From UBA4744 sp963723165 (lineage in GTDB: Bacteria > Actinomycetota > Acidimicrobiia > Spongiisociales > UBA4744): a DNA stretch of 64,000 nt. The notes under the pieces are model-generated. The model had not been told where the DNA came from, made no database searches, and worked only from the letters and a program-made list of their open reading frames with translations. The stretch covers positions 186,001-250,000 of the forward strand of contig CAVRPP010000015.1 of NCBI GenBank assembly GCA_963723165.1. Direction: 5' to 3'. Position numbers and translations under genes: made by a program. Positions 8,353 through 16,195 of this stretch are shown in pieces (the stretch's first letter is position 1; every line of letters starts with the position of its first letter).

Positions 8353-9017
8353 ACGACGATCTGCGCGAGGCCCTTTCCTCGCTCGAAGGCGTCGAGCGGT
8401 CCGAGGTCGATCTGGTGGACAACGGCCCACTCGGCATACGCGTCAGCCTGGCTCGCGGTGCCGACCGGAGAACCGTCGCAGACGCAGTGCAGCGTTTGCT
8501 CGAGGCTCACGGCTTGCGTTCGCGGGTCGCCCCCGATCGCCGGCTGCCGGGACCCGACACACCTCCCGCCCCGCCGGGAGGGCCAAACCCGCCGATCACC
8601 AACCCGACACCTGGTCCTGGTCCTGGTCCTGGTCCTGGTCCTGGTCCTGGTCCTGGTCGTAACCGGCCGGCGACACCGTCGGCATCACCTGAGGTGGGGG
8701 TTGAGTCTGTCACAGTGTCTGAGACTGTGGAGGGAGTGCTCGTTTCGGTCGTTGCCGATGGGGGACGGACTGCTGTGCGCCGGGCTCGCCGCACAGAGCA
8801 GGGGTTGCACGAGGCCATCGTTGCTGCAGTGGGTGAGCTAGTCGATCCGAAAGCACCGCCACCCGGAGTTCGCGGCATCGAAGCATCGGTTACCCATCCG
8901 GCTATCACGGTGTATCTCGAAGGAAGCGACGGCGTGGTTCGCGCCGGGGCGTCGATCGTGGCGGCCGGCAACCCGTTTGCTTTCGCCCAGGCGGTCTGGG
9001 CAGCGCTGAAGCACTGA
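8349..9017 (+). CDS. Two-domain protein with Pro-Gly repeat linker, function unknown
   Basis: A 222-residue protein in three parts. Residues 1-60 form an alpha/beta domain (SEVDLVDNGPLGIRVSLA, then a helix). Residues ~70-110 are a Pro-rich linker with eight Pro-Gly repeats. Residues ~115-222 look like two repeats of strand-strand-helix (EGVLVSVVADGGR with its helix; HPAITVYLEGSDG with its helix). The C-terminal pattern recalls small regulatory or dimerisation folds, but I cannot assign a family. Start GTG 8349 is chosen because it forms a GTGA overlap with the upstream stop and has GAGG 6 bases before it; ATG 8322 is an alternative. Confidence 0.75.
   Translation: MNDDLREALSSLEGVERSEVDLVDNGPLGIRVSLARGADRRTVADAVQRLLEAHGLRSRVAPDRRLPGPDTPPAPPGGPNPPITNPTPGPGPGPGPGPGPGPGRNRPATPSASPEVGVESVTVSETVEGVLVSVVADGGRTAVRRARRTEQGLHEAIVAAVGELVDPKAPPPGVRGIEASVTHPAITVYLEGSDGVVRAGASIVAAGNPFAFAQAVWAALKH
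8610..8657 (+). repeat. Eight tandem copies of CCTGGT
   Basis: A perfect 48-bp hexanucleotide array inside the gene at 8349-9017, read in frame as (Pro-Gly)8. Copy changes would alter linker length by two residues without shifting the frame. Confidence 0.97.
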
Positions 9018-9037
9018 GCCGCCCGGCACAGGACCGA

Positions 9038-9547
9038 TCAGGATGCCCGGGCGGGCAGATCGTCGGTGAAAGGGATCAGCTCGATGAGGACGTCCCGGTC
9101 GGGGTCTGGCTCGACGACCATGTCGGCCAGGTCGGAGAACCTTCCTCGATACGCCTGTTGCTTGGTGAGAACATCTCTGATCAGGAGGCGTCCCGGGTCG
9201 GTGGCCGGATCAGAAAGAGCCGACAAGTCGGCCTCGTTGGTGCTGATGACACTGACGCCCCTGAGGCGCAGGTCTTGGAGCATGATCTCCTGGACCATGA
9301 TGTCGGCCGATAGGACCGTGAGCTCCGCGATCAGCACCGTGTCAACGTGTCCTGCCGAGATGATGCCGAGCAGGGCCCGATAGCCGTCGCGATCGTCGGC
9401 GGCGTCCGATCCGAGTGTGTCCTGACATACCGCCACCAGTTGAACCCGGTTGTGGGCAACCCATCGCCGAATGTGCTCCGATTGAACGAACACGGTATCG
9501 CCGGAATCGGGGCCAGGGGCGTCTCGTACATAGCCAATAGCGCGCAT
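9038..9547 (-). CDS. Degenerate serine-recombinase (resolvase) N-terminal domain protein
   Basis: About 169 residues matching only the catalytic domain of serine recombinases: MRAIGYVRD at the start, GYRALLGIISAGHVDTVLIAEL in the middle, and LRGVSVISTNEAD. The usual GYxRVSxxxQ motif that holds the nucleophilic serine reads GYVRDAPGPDSG, so the catalytic serine is missing from its position. There is no C-terminal DNA-binding helix-turn-helix or zinc domain. It is therefore unlikely to cut DNA and may be a retired or repurposed domain. ATG 9547 matches the domain start; a GTG at 9592 would add 15 residues. Confidence 0.65.
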   Translation of the reverse strand: MRAIGYVRDAPGPDSGDTVFVQSEHIRRWVAHNRVQLVAVCQDTLGSDAADDRDGYRALLGIISAGHVDTVLIAELTVLSADIMVQEIMLQDLRLRGVSVISTNEADLSALSDPATDPGRLLIRDVLTKQQAYRGRFSDLADMVVEPDPDRDVLIELIPFTDDLPARAS

Positions 9548-9676
9548 AGGTCGAGTTTCGTGACGGCCACCAGCTGTGTCAAGGACCTTCACGCTGCGTG
9601 GTGAATAGTGGGAAGATCACCTACGGCTCAACGCGCCGGCTAGTAACCTGGCCGCCTTCCCCCGGGGAGGAACGAA

Positions 9677-10180
9677 GTGACAAGAGCGCTGGTGTTGAAC
9701 ACCACCTACGAACCGTTGTCGATCGTCTCCTCGCGGCGCGCGGTCGTGCTCGTCTTCAACGACAAGGCTGATGTAGTTGAGGCGCAGGAGAGTCGCTGGC
9801 GATCGGAGCGGGTATCCCTCGTCGTTCCGTCGGTGGTCAAGCTCCGGCGTTTCGTACGCGTTCCCTATCTCCGGAGAGTTCCCCTCACCCGGAACGCGGT
9901 CTTTGCCCGGGACGGTCACCGTTGCCAATACTGCGGAAGAGCGGCCGAATGTCTCGACCATGTGGTACCCCGTTCGAAGGGCGGCGTCCACACATGGGAA
10001 AACGTGGTGGCGTGTTGCCGGCCGTGCAACGCCCGCAAGGCCGACCATTTACTACCGGAGACGTCGCTGCACCTGACGACCAGGCCGCAGGTGCCGCGCC
10101 GCCATGACTGGGTTGTCGCAAGCCTGGGTTTCCCTGTGGATCCGACCTGGCATCCCTATCTACTGGCCGACTCGGCCTGA
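9677..10180 (+). CDS. HNH endonuclease family protein
   Basis: A 167-residue protein with an N-terminal beta domain (ALVLNTTYEPLSIVS) and a C-terminal HNH nuclease motif: CQYCG, LDHVVPRSKGG, TWENVVACCRPCNARKAD. Two CxxC pairs bind structural zinc, and the Asp-His of LDHVVP supplies catalysis. This architecture is widespread in actinobacterial and cyanobacterial chromosomes with no fixed role; DNA repair or restriction-like functions are guesses. The GTG at 9677 has GGGGAGG 6 bases upstream, one of the best ribosome-binding sites in the window. It converges on the stress protein gene with a single base between stop codons. Confidence 0.88.
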   Translation: MTRALVLNTTYEPLSIVSSRRAVVLVFNDKADVVEAQESRWRSERVSLVVPSVVKLRRFVRVPYLRRVPLTRNAVFARDGHRCQYCGRAAECLDHVVPRSKGGVHTWENVVACCRPCNARKADHLLPETSLHLTTRPQVPRRHDWVVASLGFPVDPTWHPYLLADSA

Positions 10181-10181
10181 T

Positions 10182-10694
10182 TCAACGCACCAGTACCAGC
10201 GAGCAGGGTGCCAGGCGCGCCAGTTTGGTGCCGGTTGATCCGAGAAGGCCCTCCAACCGGCTGCGACCATGTGTCCCGATGATGAGCAAGTCGACTCCGT
10301 ACTCGGCAACTAGTCCCACAATCGTGGCTGCCGGGGTGTCACTTTCCTTGGCGACTACTGCCGGGGTGATCCCTTTGGCCTCCAGGGCCTGCTTGATCGG
10401 ATCGGTTCTTTTGTGCTTCCGGTCGGCCACATAGCGGGCAAGCATTGCGTCATCGCCGGGCCACTGTTTTGTCAGAGTCCCGGCGGTCGGCTGCCCCACA
10501 TATTCGTGGTCTTCGTCGATGCTGGCCGTTGGCGGGGGAGTGCGGTAAAACTCTCGCAACTCCGTCAGGAGCGTGCGGGGCACCTCGATCACGGTCGCCA
10601 CGGTTACCGAGTCTCCCTCCTCGGCGAGGCGAAAGGCCAGATCCGCAGCGGCGTCGGGATCGAGGTTGCCGTCGGTGGCGATGAGAATCTGCAT
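10182..10694 (-). CDS. Universal stress protein (UspA family)
   Basis: A 170-residue single Usp domain. It begins MQILIATDGN, with the conserved Asp after strand 1, and ends with the ATP-binding signature G-x2-G-x9-GST (GTHGRSRLEGLLGSTGTKLA), followed by CSLVLVR. The motif is intact, so nucleotide binding is expected. An insert near residues 50-75 is rich in Pro, Asp and Glu. Usp proteins help survival under stress in ways that vary by organism. GAAGGAG lies about 9 bases before the ATG. The gene diverges from the dcw operon. Confidence 0.85.
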   Translation of the reverse strand: MQILIATDGNLDPDAAADLAFRLAEEGDSVTVATVIEVPRTLLTELREFYRTPPPTASIDEDHEYVGQPTAGTLTKQWPGDDAMLARYVADRKHKRTDPIKQALEAKGITPAVVAKESDTPAATIVGLVAEYGVDLLIIGTHGRSRLEGLLGSTGTKLARLAPCSLVLVR

Positions 10695-10946
10695 GCAATT
10701 GGCTCCTTCGTTATTCAGCGAGGATAGTGCAGCGATGCGCCTCGGTGCTCAAACGAGAGGCTAACGATTGCGGTTGCTCGGGATAGTTCGCACCGATTGT
10801 GGCGATCGGACGCCGGGTGCCATCGCCACAGTGACGCCATCTCTTCTCCTGGAGATGTCCAGGTCTAGGCGAGCCGCCTCCCGGAGCCTCATCTCCACAT
10901 TCTTGGTCCATCCGGTCACCTTTGGGAAGAAAAGGGAGCGATTGGG
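10695..10946. other. Non-coding region upstream of the mraZ promoter, with inverted repeats
   Basis: No gene is supported here. It holds a 9-bp perfect inverted repeat (10798-10806 with 10822-10830, TGTGGCGAT/ATCGCCACA). A second repeat, TGGAGATG/CATCTCCA (10850-10857 with 10890-10897), encloses a 5-bp hairpin AGGCG-AGC-CGCCT at 10867-10879. A TATCCT on the minus strand (10721-10726) may be the -10 of the stress protein gene. Confidence 0.55.
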
Positions 10947-10975
10947 TTGACATGTGGCGCGGAATGGGCCATAGT
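10947..10975 (+). promoter_or_regulatory. Probable dcw operon promoter (Pmra)
   Basis: TTGACA (10947-10952) is separated by exactly 17 bp from CATAGT (10970-10975), a good housekeeping-sigma match. Transcription should start near 10982, about 36 bases before mraZ. It is the only clear promoter before the long chain of overlapping dcw genes. Confidence 0.7.
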
Positions 10976-10987
10976 GGCACGCAGTGG
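10954..10987 (+). promoter_or_regulatory. Probable MraZ operator: four TGG repeats at 10-bp spacing
   Basis: TGG occurs at 10955, 10965, 10975 and 10985, exactly one helical turn apart: GTGG, ATGGG, GTGG, GTGG. In E. coli MraZ binds TGGGN direct repeats with the same 10-bp period next to its own promoter. Here the array covers the spacer, the -10 and the likely start of transcription, so bound MraZ would block RNA polymerase. Confidence 0.7.
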
Positions 10988-11017
10988 AGGACTACGGATG
11001 GCAGACAGGGTGCAGCA

Positions 11018-11449
11018 ATGTTCCTCGGTGAGTACCAGCACACACTCGACCCGAAGGGAAGAGTCGTGTTGCCCGCCAAGTTTCGAGAGCAACTGGCGAA
11101 AGGCTGTGTCATCACCAAAGGGCAGGAGCGATGCCTCTACGTCTTCCCGCTCGATCGGTGGGAGACGGAGGTAGCACGAGTGAACACGCTTCCCCGCACC
11201 GACGCCAGAGCCCGCAAGCTCGCCCGTTCGTTCTTCGCCGGTGCCGACCAGCAGACTCCGGACAAACAGGGCAGAGTCCAGGTCCCCGCCAACCTCCGGA
11301 CGTACGGCGACCTCACGAAAGACCTCACCGTGGTGGGGGTGGCCGACTACATCGAGATTTGGGATACGGCGACCTGGAGTCGCATGTCCGCTGAAGCAGA
11401 CGAGTACTACGCCGACATAGAGGAGGCCCTCGGCGAACACGGAATCTAA
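11018..11449 (+). CDS. mraZ: Transcriptional regulator MraZ
   Basis: A 143-residue protein with two SpoVT-AbrB-like repeats. Each contains the DxKGRVxxP signature: DPKGRVVLPAKFRE near residue 11 and DKQGRVQVPANLR near residue 85. MraZ forms ring-shaped oligomers that bind evenly spaced repeats near its promoter and repress the dcw operon. The ATG at 11018 gives the standard N-terminus MFLGEYQHTLD. It is the first gene of the dcw operon, about 36 bases from the predicted transcription start. A 99-bp gap with a strong inverted repeat separates it from rsmH. Confidence 0.95.
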   Translation: MFLGEYQHTLDPKGRVVLPAKFREQLAKGCVITKGQERCLYVFPLDRWETEVARVNTLPRTDARARKLARSFFAGADQQTPDKQGRVQVPANLRTYGDLTKDLTVVGVADYIEIWDTATWSRMSAEADEYYADIEEALGEHGI

Positions 11450-11475
11450 ACGGCAATCGAGGACTGGTTCATCGC

Positions 11476-11545
11476 CAGCCCCCCGGAACCAACGGAAGGC
11501 CCCTTACTCCGCCCGCTTCCTTTGGTGCCAGCGCCCGGGGGGCTG
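11476..11545 (+). promoter_or_regulatory. Inverted repeat in the rsmH leader covering its ribosome-binding site
   Basis: CAGCCCCCCGG (11476-11486) is the exact complement of CCGGGGGGCTG (11535-11545), with a 48-base loop. The right arm contains the only G-rich tract before the rsmH ATG (11549), so pairing would hide the ribosome-binding site. A structured mraW RNA motif has been described upstream of mraW (rsmH) in some actinobacteria; whether this is the same element needs a covariance-model search. Confidence 0.6.
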
Positions 11546-11548
11546 ACC

Positions 11549-12505
11549 ATGAACCAGACACCCGCAAGCCCGAAGTTTCATGAGGCAGTGATGGCAGAGG
11601 AGGTGGTCGAACTGTTCCGCACGTTGCACGAGGGTCTGATAGTCGATGCGACATTCGGAGGTGGCGGTCACAGCCGGCGCCTGCTCGATGCTCTCGGCAG
11701 CGACGTAGAGATTCTCGGCTTCGATCGGGATCCGGCTGCCCTGGCCGAGGCGCAGATGCGGCGGGCGCCCGATGACTTCGGCGACCGCTTGCGCATCGTC
11801 AACCGCAATTTCCGAGATATGGACGAAGTCTTGACCGAACAGAGCATTCAAAGTATCAGCGGCGCCCTCTTCGATCTGGGGGTCTCCGGCCACCAGGTCG
11901 AAGAGGGCACCCGAGGTTTTTCGTACGGTCAGGCCGGGCCGCTCGACATGCGGATGGGTCCCGATGCTCCGCATACGGCAGGTGAATTGGTCAACGAGTG
12001 GCCCGAGGCCGATCTGATGAGGGTCATCCGCACCTACGGGGAGGAAACGTTCGCTTCCCGGATCGCCCGGGCCATCGTTGCAGCCCGCCCGATCGGCGAT
12101 ACGCTGCACCTCGCCGAGGTCGTACGTGCGGCCATTCCTGCCGCCACCCGTCGAACCGGGGGCCATCCTGCCCGGAAGACCTTTCAGGCATTGCGGATCG
12201 CTGCCAACGATGAACTTGGGGCGCTGGAGCAGGGACTGGGGGCGGCGCTCGACCGGCTGAGTCCGCATGGTCGATGTGTGGTCATCTCATATCACTCGCT
12301 GGAGGACCGCATCGTCAAGCGCCGCTTTGCCGCCGGTGCGACCGGTTGCTCGTGCCCTCCGGACTTTCCAGTGTGCGTGTGCGAACAGACTGCCGAACTG
12401 CGCCTCTTGACCCGGAAACCACTTCGCCCCACACCCGAGGAAGTTGCGGCCAACCCGCGGGCGCGCAGTGCGCGTTTGCGGGCAGTTGAGAAGGTGGCAG
12501 CATGA
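11549..12505 (+). CDS. rsmH: 16S rRNA (cytosine1402-N4)-methyltransferase RsmH
   Basis: A 318-residue S-adenosylmethionine-dependent methyltransferase that modifies C1402 in the ribosomal P site. It begins with the expected HEAVMAEEVVELF. It has the SAM-binding DATFGGGGHSRRLL (motif I), GFDRDPAAL, ALFDLGVSGHQVEEGTRGFSY and the C-terminal ISYHSLEDRIVKRRF. A CSCPPDFPVCVC cluster near the C-terminus is typical. The ATG at 11549 fits homology; upstream codons in frame are not conserved-looking. Its TGA overlaps the ftsL start (ATGA). Confidence 0.95.
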   Translation: MNQTPASPKFHEAVMAEEVVELFRTLHEGLIVDATFGGGGHSRRLLDALGSDVEILGFDRDPAALAEAQMRRAPDDFGDRLRIVNRNFRDMDEVLTEQSIQSISGALFDLGVSGHQVEEGTRGFSYGQAGPLDMRMGPDAPHTAGELVNEWPEADLMRVIRTYGEETFASRIARAIVAARPIGDTLHLAEVVRAAIPAATRRTGGHPARKTFQALRIAANDELGALEQGLGAALDRLSPHGRCVVISYHSLEDRIVKRRFAAGATGCSCPPDFPVCVCEQTAELRLLTRKPLRPTPEEVAANPRARSARLRAVEKVAA

Positions 12506-12906
12506 CGGCTCGCCTGGCGCCAAACCGCCAACCCCGTCCCCAGATCCGGGTGATACCGGGCCGGGCCGTGCGCCCGATGCGGATGGCTCCGTGGCTGCTC
12601 TTCACCATCCTCGTCGTCTTCATCTTCTTTGCTCTCATCTACTCGAGAACCACGCTGAGCCAATCTGCCTTCCGGCTGGATGCAGTCGAGGAAGAAATCG
12701 CCGAACAAGAGGCCGCCTACCAGCAACAACGGCTTGAGGTGGCGCGCCTCCAATCTCCCGAGCGGATAGTTCCGCTCGCCGAACAGATCGGACTGGTGCT
12801 CCCCAGCGAGGTCCGCACCGTCGAGGCGGATGGAGTGTCCGGCACGGAAGGCGATGCCGAGGCACGGTGGGCCGAAGTGAAATCGATTCTCACAGCATCG
12901 CCATGA
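12502..12906 (+). CDS. ftsL: FtsL/FtsB-like division protein
   Basis: A 134-residue bitopic membrane protein. It has a basic cytoplasmic N-terminus (~30 residues), one membrane helix (WLLFTILVVFIFFALIYS, residues ~32-50), then a short periplasmic coiled coil (AFRLDAVEEEIAEQEAAYQQQRLEVARL) and an acidic tail. This is the FtsL/DivIC pattern and the standard position between rsmH and ftsI. It would link FtsQ to FtsI/FtsW at the septum. FtsL sequences diverge fast, so assignment rests on topology and context. Confidence 0.82.
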   Translation: MTARLAPNRQPRPQIRVIPGRAVRPMRMAPWLLFTILVVFIFFALIYSRTTLSQSAFRLDAVEEEIAEQEAAYQQQRLEVARLQSPERIVPLAEQIGLVLPSEVRTVEADGVSGTEGDAEARWAEVKSILTASP

Positions 12907-13002
12907 GGACTACCGGACCAAGCGCTGGCGACCGGAGCCCTTCGGGTTGCCAAGAACCCGAAGGTAGAGGCTCGCCTGCCGGGGTCCGCCCGGAGGTATA
13001 GC

Positions 13003-14742
13003 GTGGCGGGGCGGCAGAACGGCCGCCGGTCGCGAGGAGGGGCAACCGACTACCGGCTCGTGCTGGTTGGCTTCGCACTGGTAGTGGCCTGGGCGGCCAT
13101 TGGCTTTCGCCTGTTTCAGGTCCAGGTCGTACGCGCCGATGAACTGGCCGCTATCGGCCTCGATCAGCGTCTGACGGTCAAAGAACTGGCGGCCGACCGC
13201 GGCAATATCTTTGATCGGGAAGGACGCGAGTTGGCCATCACCATCGACGCCACCACGATCTACGCCAATCCTCAACAGGTGACGGCACCGGATGTCACCG
13301 CCACCCTCCTGGCGGCCGCTCTGAATCTCGACGCCAACGATTTGCTCGAGAAGTTGACCTCGGACAAGGGTTTCGTGTTCCTTGCCCGGCAGGTCGAATG
13401 GGAGCTGGCTGAACCGGTCACGAAGCTTGGCCAACCCGGTATCCATTGGTACACCGAGCCGAAACGGGTCTACCCGGCGGGGAGCATGGCCGCCCAGGTT
13501 GTCGGGTTCGTGAACATCGACAATCTGGGAATTGAAGGGCTCGAATTCGGCTACGACGAGGAATTGAGCGGGCTTCCGGGACGGCTCGAGGCAGAACAGG
13601 ATCCGCGGGGCCGTTTGATCACGTTTGGTGAGTACGACGTCGTGCCTGCCATCCCGGGGAGTGATCTCGTTACAACCATCGACCGCGAGATCCAGTTCAT
13701 CGCTGAGGAAGTGTGTGAGGACACGATCGCCCGAACAGAGGCGCAGCGCTGTTCGGTTGTCGTTCTCGACCCGGCAACGGGTGAGGTCCTGGCCATGGTG
13801 ACTCTGCCCGGCTTCGACCCGGGAGACAGGTCCGGAGCGGATCCTGATCGATTCCGGAACTGGCCGGCGCTGTCGGTCTTCGAACCCGGCTCGACGCAGA
13901 AACTCGTCACGGTGGCTGCAGCGTTAGAAGAGAAAGCGGTCACGTGGGCAACAACGTTCGAGGTGCCGGATCAGATCGAGATTGTTGCCGGGGCCTGTCC
14001 CGATAACGAAGACGTTTATGGCTGTTTCAGTGATATCACTCCCCACGAGCCTCGTCTGATGACGGTCAAGGACATTGTGACTCGATCCTCCAACGTCGGC
14101 ACCATCATGATCGGGCGCGAATTGGGAGAAGAGAACCTGGCCCGGTACCTGGATGCTTTCAACTACGGGGCTCCCACCGGCATCGATTTCCCGGGCGAAG
14201 CTGCCGGTGATATCAACCTGGGCAACGGTTGCCAGTCCTGCCCGGCTTCGGCCGCCATCGGATACAGCGTGTCGGTCACAGAACTTCAGATGGCGGCCGT
14301 CTACGGGACCATTGCCAACGACGGCGTGTGGGTCCAACCCCACCTGGTCAAGGAGATCGTCGACGGCAGCGGCGTACGAAGCCCGGTCGACCCCGAGCAT
14401 CGTGATGTTGTTTCGGCGGATACTGCCCGTACGGTCCGCCTGCTCTTGCAAAGCGTGGTCGAGAGTGAAGAAGGTACCGGCCGGCAGGCCCGAGTACCCG
14501 GGTATAGCGTCGGAGGAAAGACCGGTACCACCAGGCGGTTCGTCGAAGGCGAGGGCTATACCGGCGATTTCGTGGCCAGTTTCATCGGGATGGCGCCGAT
14601 CGAGAGTCCGCAGATAGTGGTGGCCGTCGTAGTCGATGCGCCATACCAGGACAACACCGGCGGCCGGGCAGCTGCTCCGGCGTTTGCCGAGATCGTTGAG
14701 CGGACCTTGCACCAGATGGGGGTTGCTCCCGATGCGCCCTGA
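13003..14742 (+). CDS. ftsI: Septal peptidoglycan transpeptidase FtsI (class B PBP)
   Basis: A 579-residue class B penicillin-binding protein that cross-links septal peptidoglycan. It has one N-terminal membrane helix (residues ~20-40) and a pedestal domain beginning near the motif DRGNIFDREGRELA. The transpeptidase domain carries all catalytic motifs: SxxK as STQK (Ser297, Lys300), SxN as SSN (362-364) and KTG at 506-508. Several extra cysteines (CPDNEDVYGC, GCQSC) could form disulphides outside the membrane. The GTG at 13003 has GGAGG 6 bases upstream. There are no C-terminal PASTA domains. It overlaps murE by 11 bases. Confidence 0.95.
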   Translation: MAGRQNGRRSRGGATDYRLVLVGFALVVAWAAIGFRLFQVQVVRADELAAIGLDQRLTVKELAADRGNIFDREGRELAITIDATTIYANPQQVTAPDVTATLLAAALNLDANDLLEKLTSDKGFVFLARQVEWELAEPVTKLGQPGIHWYTEPKRVYPAGSMAAQVVGFVNIDNLGIEGLEFGYDEELSGLPGRLEAEQDPRGRLITFGEYDVVPAIPGSDLVTTIDREIQFIAEEVCEDTIARTEAQRCSVVVLDPATGEVLAMVTLPGFDPGDRSGADPDRFRNWPALSVFEPGSTQKLVTVAAALEEKAVTWATTFEVPDQIEIVAGACPDNEDVYGCFSDITPHEPRLMTVKDIVTRSSNVGTIMIGRELGEENLARYLDAFNYGAPTGIDFPGEAAGDINLGNGCQSCPASAAIGYSVSVTELQMAAVYGTIANDGVWVQPHLVKEIVDGSGVRSPVDPEHRDVVSADTARTVRLLLQSVVESEEGTGRQARVPGYSVGGKTGTTRRFVEGEGYTGDFVASFIGMAPIESPQIVVAVVVDAPYQDNTGGRAAAPAFAEIVERTLHQMGVAPDAP

Positions 14743-16195
14743 TGTTCGGCTTTCCGAGTTGGCCCGGCTGGTAGGAGGTGAGGTGGCAGGTTCCGGCCAC
14801 GTACCCATCCATGACGTCACCCATGACAGCCGGCAGGTTGGTCCCGGCTCGCTGTTCGTGGCGGTGCGGGGCTTCACCTCCGACGGTCACGATTTCGTCA
14901 CCCAGGCGGCCGGCAACGGGGCATCGGCGCTCTGTGTCGAACTCCGGCAAGACGTTTCCGTCCCGCAGCTGATCGTGGCCGACGGCCGGGCTGCGCTTCC
15001 CGCCCTGGCTGCTCTTGTCCATCACCACCCCTCGCATCACCTTCGGGTGGTTGGGGTCACCGGCACGAACGGTAAGACAACGGTCGCCTACCTGCTCGAA
15101 TCCATTGCTGCGGCGGCAGGCATTACCAGCGCTTTGGTAGGGACAATCGGGGCTCGCATCGCGGGTCGGCCCGTTCCGGTAGGGAGAACCACACCAGAGG
15201 CAACCGATCTGCAGCGCCTCCTGGCGCAGATGGTGAACGAGGAAGTGGATATCGTCGCCATCGAGGTTTCATCTCATGCTCTGGCGCTGCACCGGGTCGA
15301 TCACACCCGTTTCGCGGTTGCCGCTTTCACGAACCTGACTCAGGATCATCTCGACTTCCATATGGACATGGAGGCGTACTTCGCAGCCAAGGCGTCCCTC
15401 TTCGAAAAATCACGGGCGAGGCGGGCAGTGATCTGGACCGACGATCCGTACGGAGCCCGGCTCGCGGGGGAGGTCACCATTCCGGTGACCCGGGTAGGCA
15501 TGACGAGCAGCGCCGATGTTCGCGCTACCTCTGTCCAGGTGAGTCCCGCCGGCTCGAGATTCAACCTGGTCGTCGGGGACGAAGCCCGGGAAGTCGACCT
15601 GCCGCTCGGCGGCGCTTTCAACATCGAGAACGCCCTGGTGGCTGCTGCCTGCGCCCACGTTCTGGGCGTCGGGCTGGAGGACATCGAAACCGGGTTGCGA
15701 GATGCGCCGCAGATTCCCGGGCGATTCGAGCGGATCGATGCCGGTCAGAAATTCGGAGTCATCGTGGACTATGCCCACACTCCCGAGGGCATTGACGCGG
15801 CCGTGTCCGCTGCCCGGGCGATATCCGACGCAGCCGTCATCGTGGTAGTCGGCGCCGGCGGAGATCGAGATCGGCTCAAAAGGCCCCGGATGGGTTCGGC
15901 GGCCGCGGCAGCCGATATCGCCATCATCACGTCTGACAATCCACGCACAGAAGATCCGCTATCGATCATTGCCGAGGTGGTTTCGGGGGTGGGTGCCGCA
16001 CCGGTAGATCTGCGAATTGTGCCGGATCGGCGGTCGGCAATTCGGGCCGCAGTGGGCTCGGCCGGCGACGGCGACGTGATCCTCATCCTGGGAAAGGGCC
16101 ATGAGCAGGGGCAGGAGGTCCACGGTCGGGTCGAGCCATTCGACGACCGGGTGGTGGCACGGGAAGAACTGGCAAAACTCGGGGTGGCGTCATGA
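14732..16195 (+). CDS. murE: UDP-MurNAc-L-Ala-D-Glu:meso-DAP ligase MurE
   Basis: A 487-residue Mur ligase that adds the third amino acid of the stem peptide in the cytoplasm. The ATP loop is GVTGTNGKTT. The carbamylated-lysine region follows (AAKASLFEKS). The substrate-selecting motif is SDNPRTEDPL: the DNPR form marks enzymes that take meso-diaminopimelate rather than lysine. The start at 14732 gives the usual MRPDVRLSELARL N-terminus and overlaps ftsI by 11 bases. It runs by ATGA overlap straight into mraY; murF, which normally sits between, is not present. Confidence 0.95.
   Translation: MRPDVRLSELARLVGGEVAGSGHVPIHDVTHDSRQVGPGSLFVAVRGFTSDGHDFVTQAAGNGASALCVELRQDVSVPQLIVADGRAALPALAALVHHHPSHHLRVVGVTGTNGKTTVAYLLESIAAAAGITSALVGTIGARIAGRPVPVGRTTPEATDLQRLLAQMVNEEVDIVAIEVSSHALALHRVDHTRFAVAAFTNLTQDHLDFHMDMEAYFAAKASLFEKSRARRAVIWTDDPYGARLAGEVTIPVTRVGMTSSADVRATSVQVSPAGSRFNLVVGDEAREVDLPLGGAFNIENALVAAACAHVLGVGLEDIETGLRDAPQIPGRFERIDAGQKFGVIVDYAHTPEGIDAAVSAARAISDAAVIVVVGAGGDRDRLKRPRMGSAAAAADIAIITSDNPRTEDPLSIIAEVVSGVGAAPVDLRIVPDRRSAIRAAVGSAGDGDVILILGKGHEQGQEVHGRVEPFDDRVVAREELAKLGVAS

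Noticed and set aside
8610..8657. CRISPR-like repeat
   Set aside because: The array is a 6-bp tandem repeat without spacers, in frame inside a gene.
8507..8971. Minus-strand frame with a Gly-Pro run opposite the CCTGGT repeat
   Set aside because: The Gly-Pro run is only the complement of the repeat; the rest has no recognisable structure, and the plus-strand gene is coupled to its neighbour.
9577..9582. TTGACA on the minus strand before the resolvase-like gene
   Set aside because: It is a perfect -35, but the -10 position reads GAAACT, and the resulting start would fall too close to the ATG for confidence.
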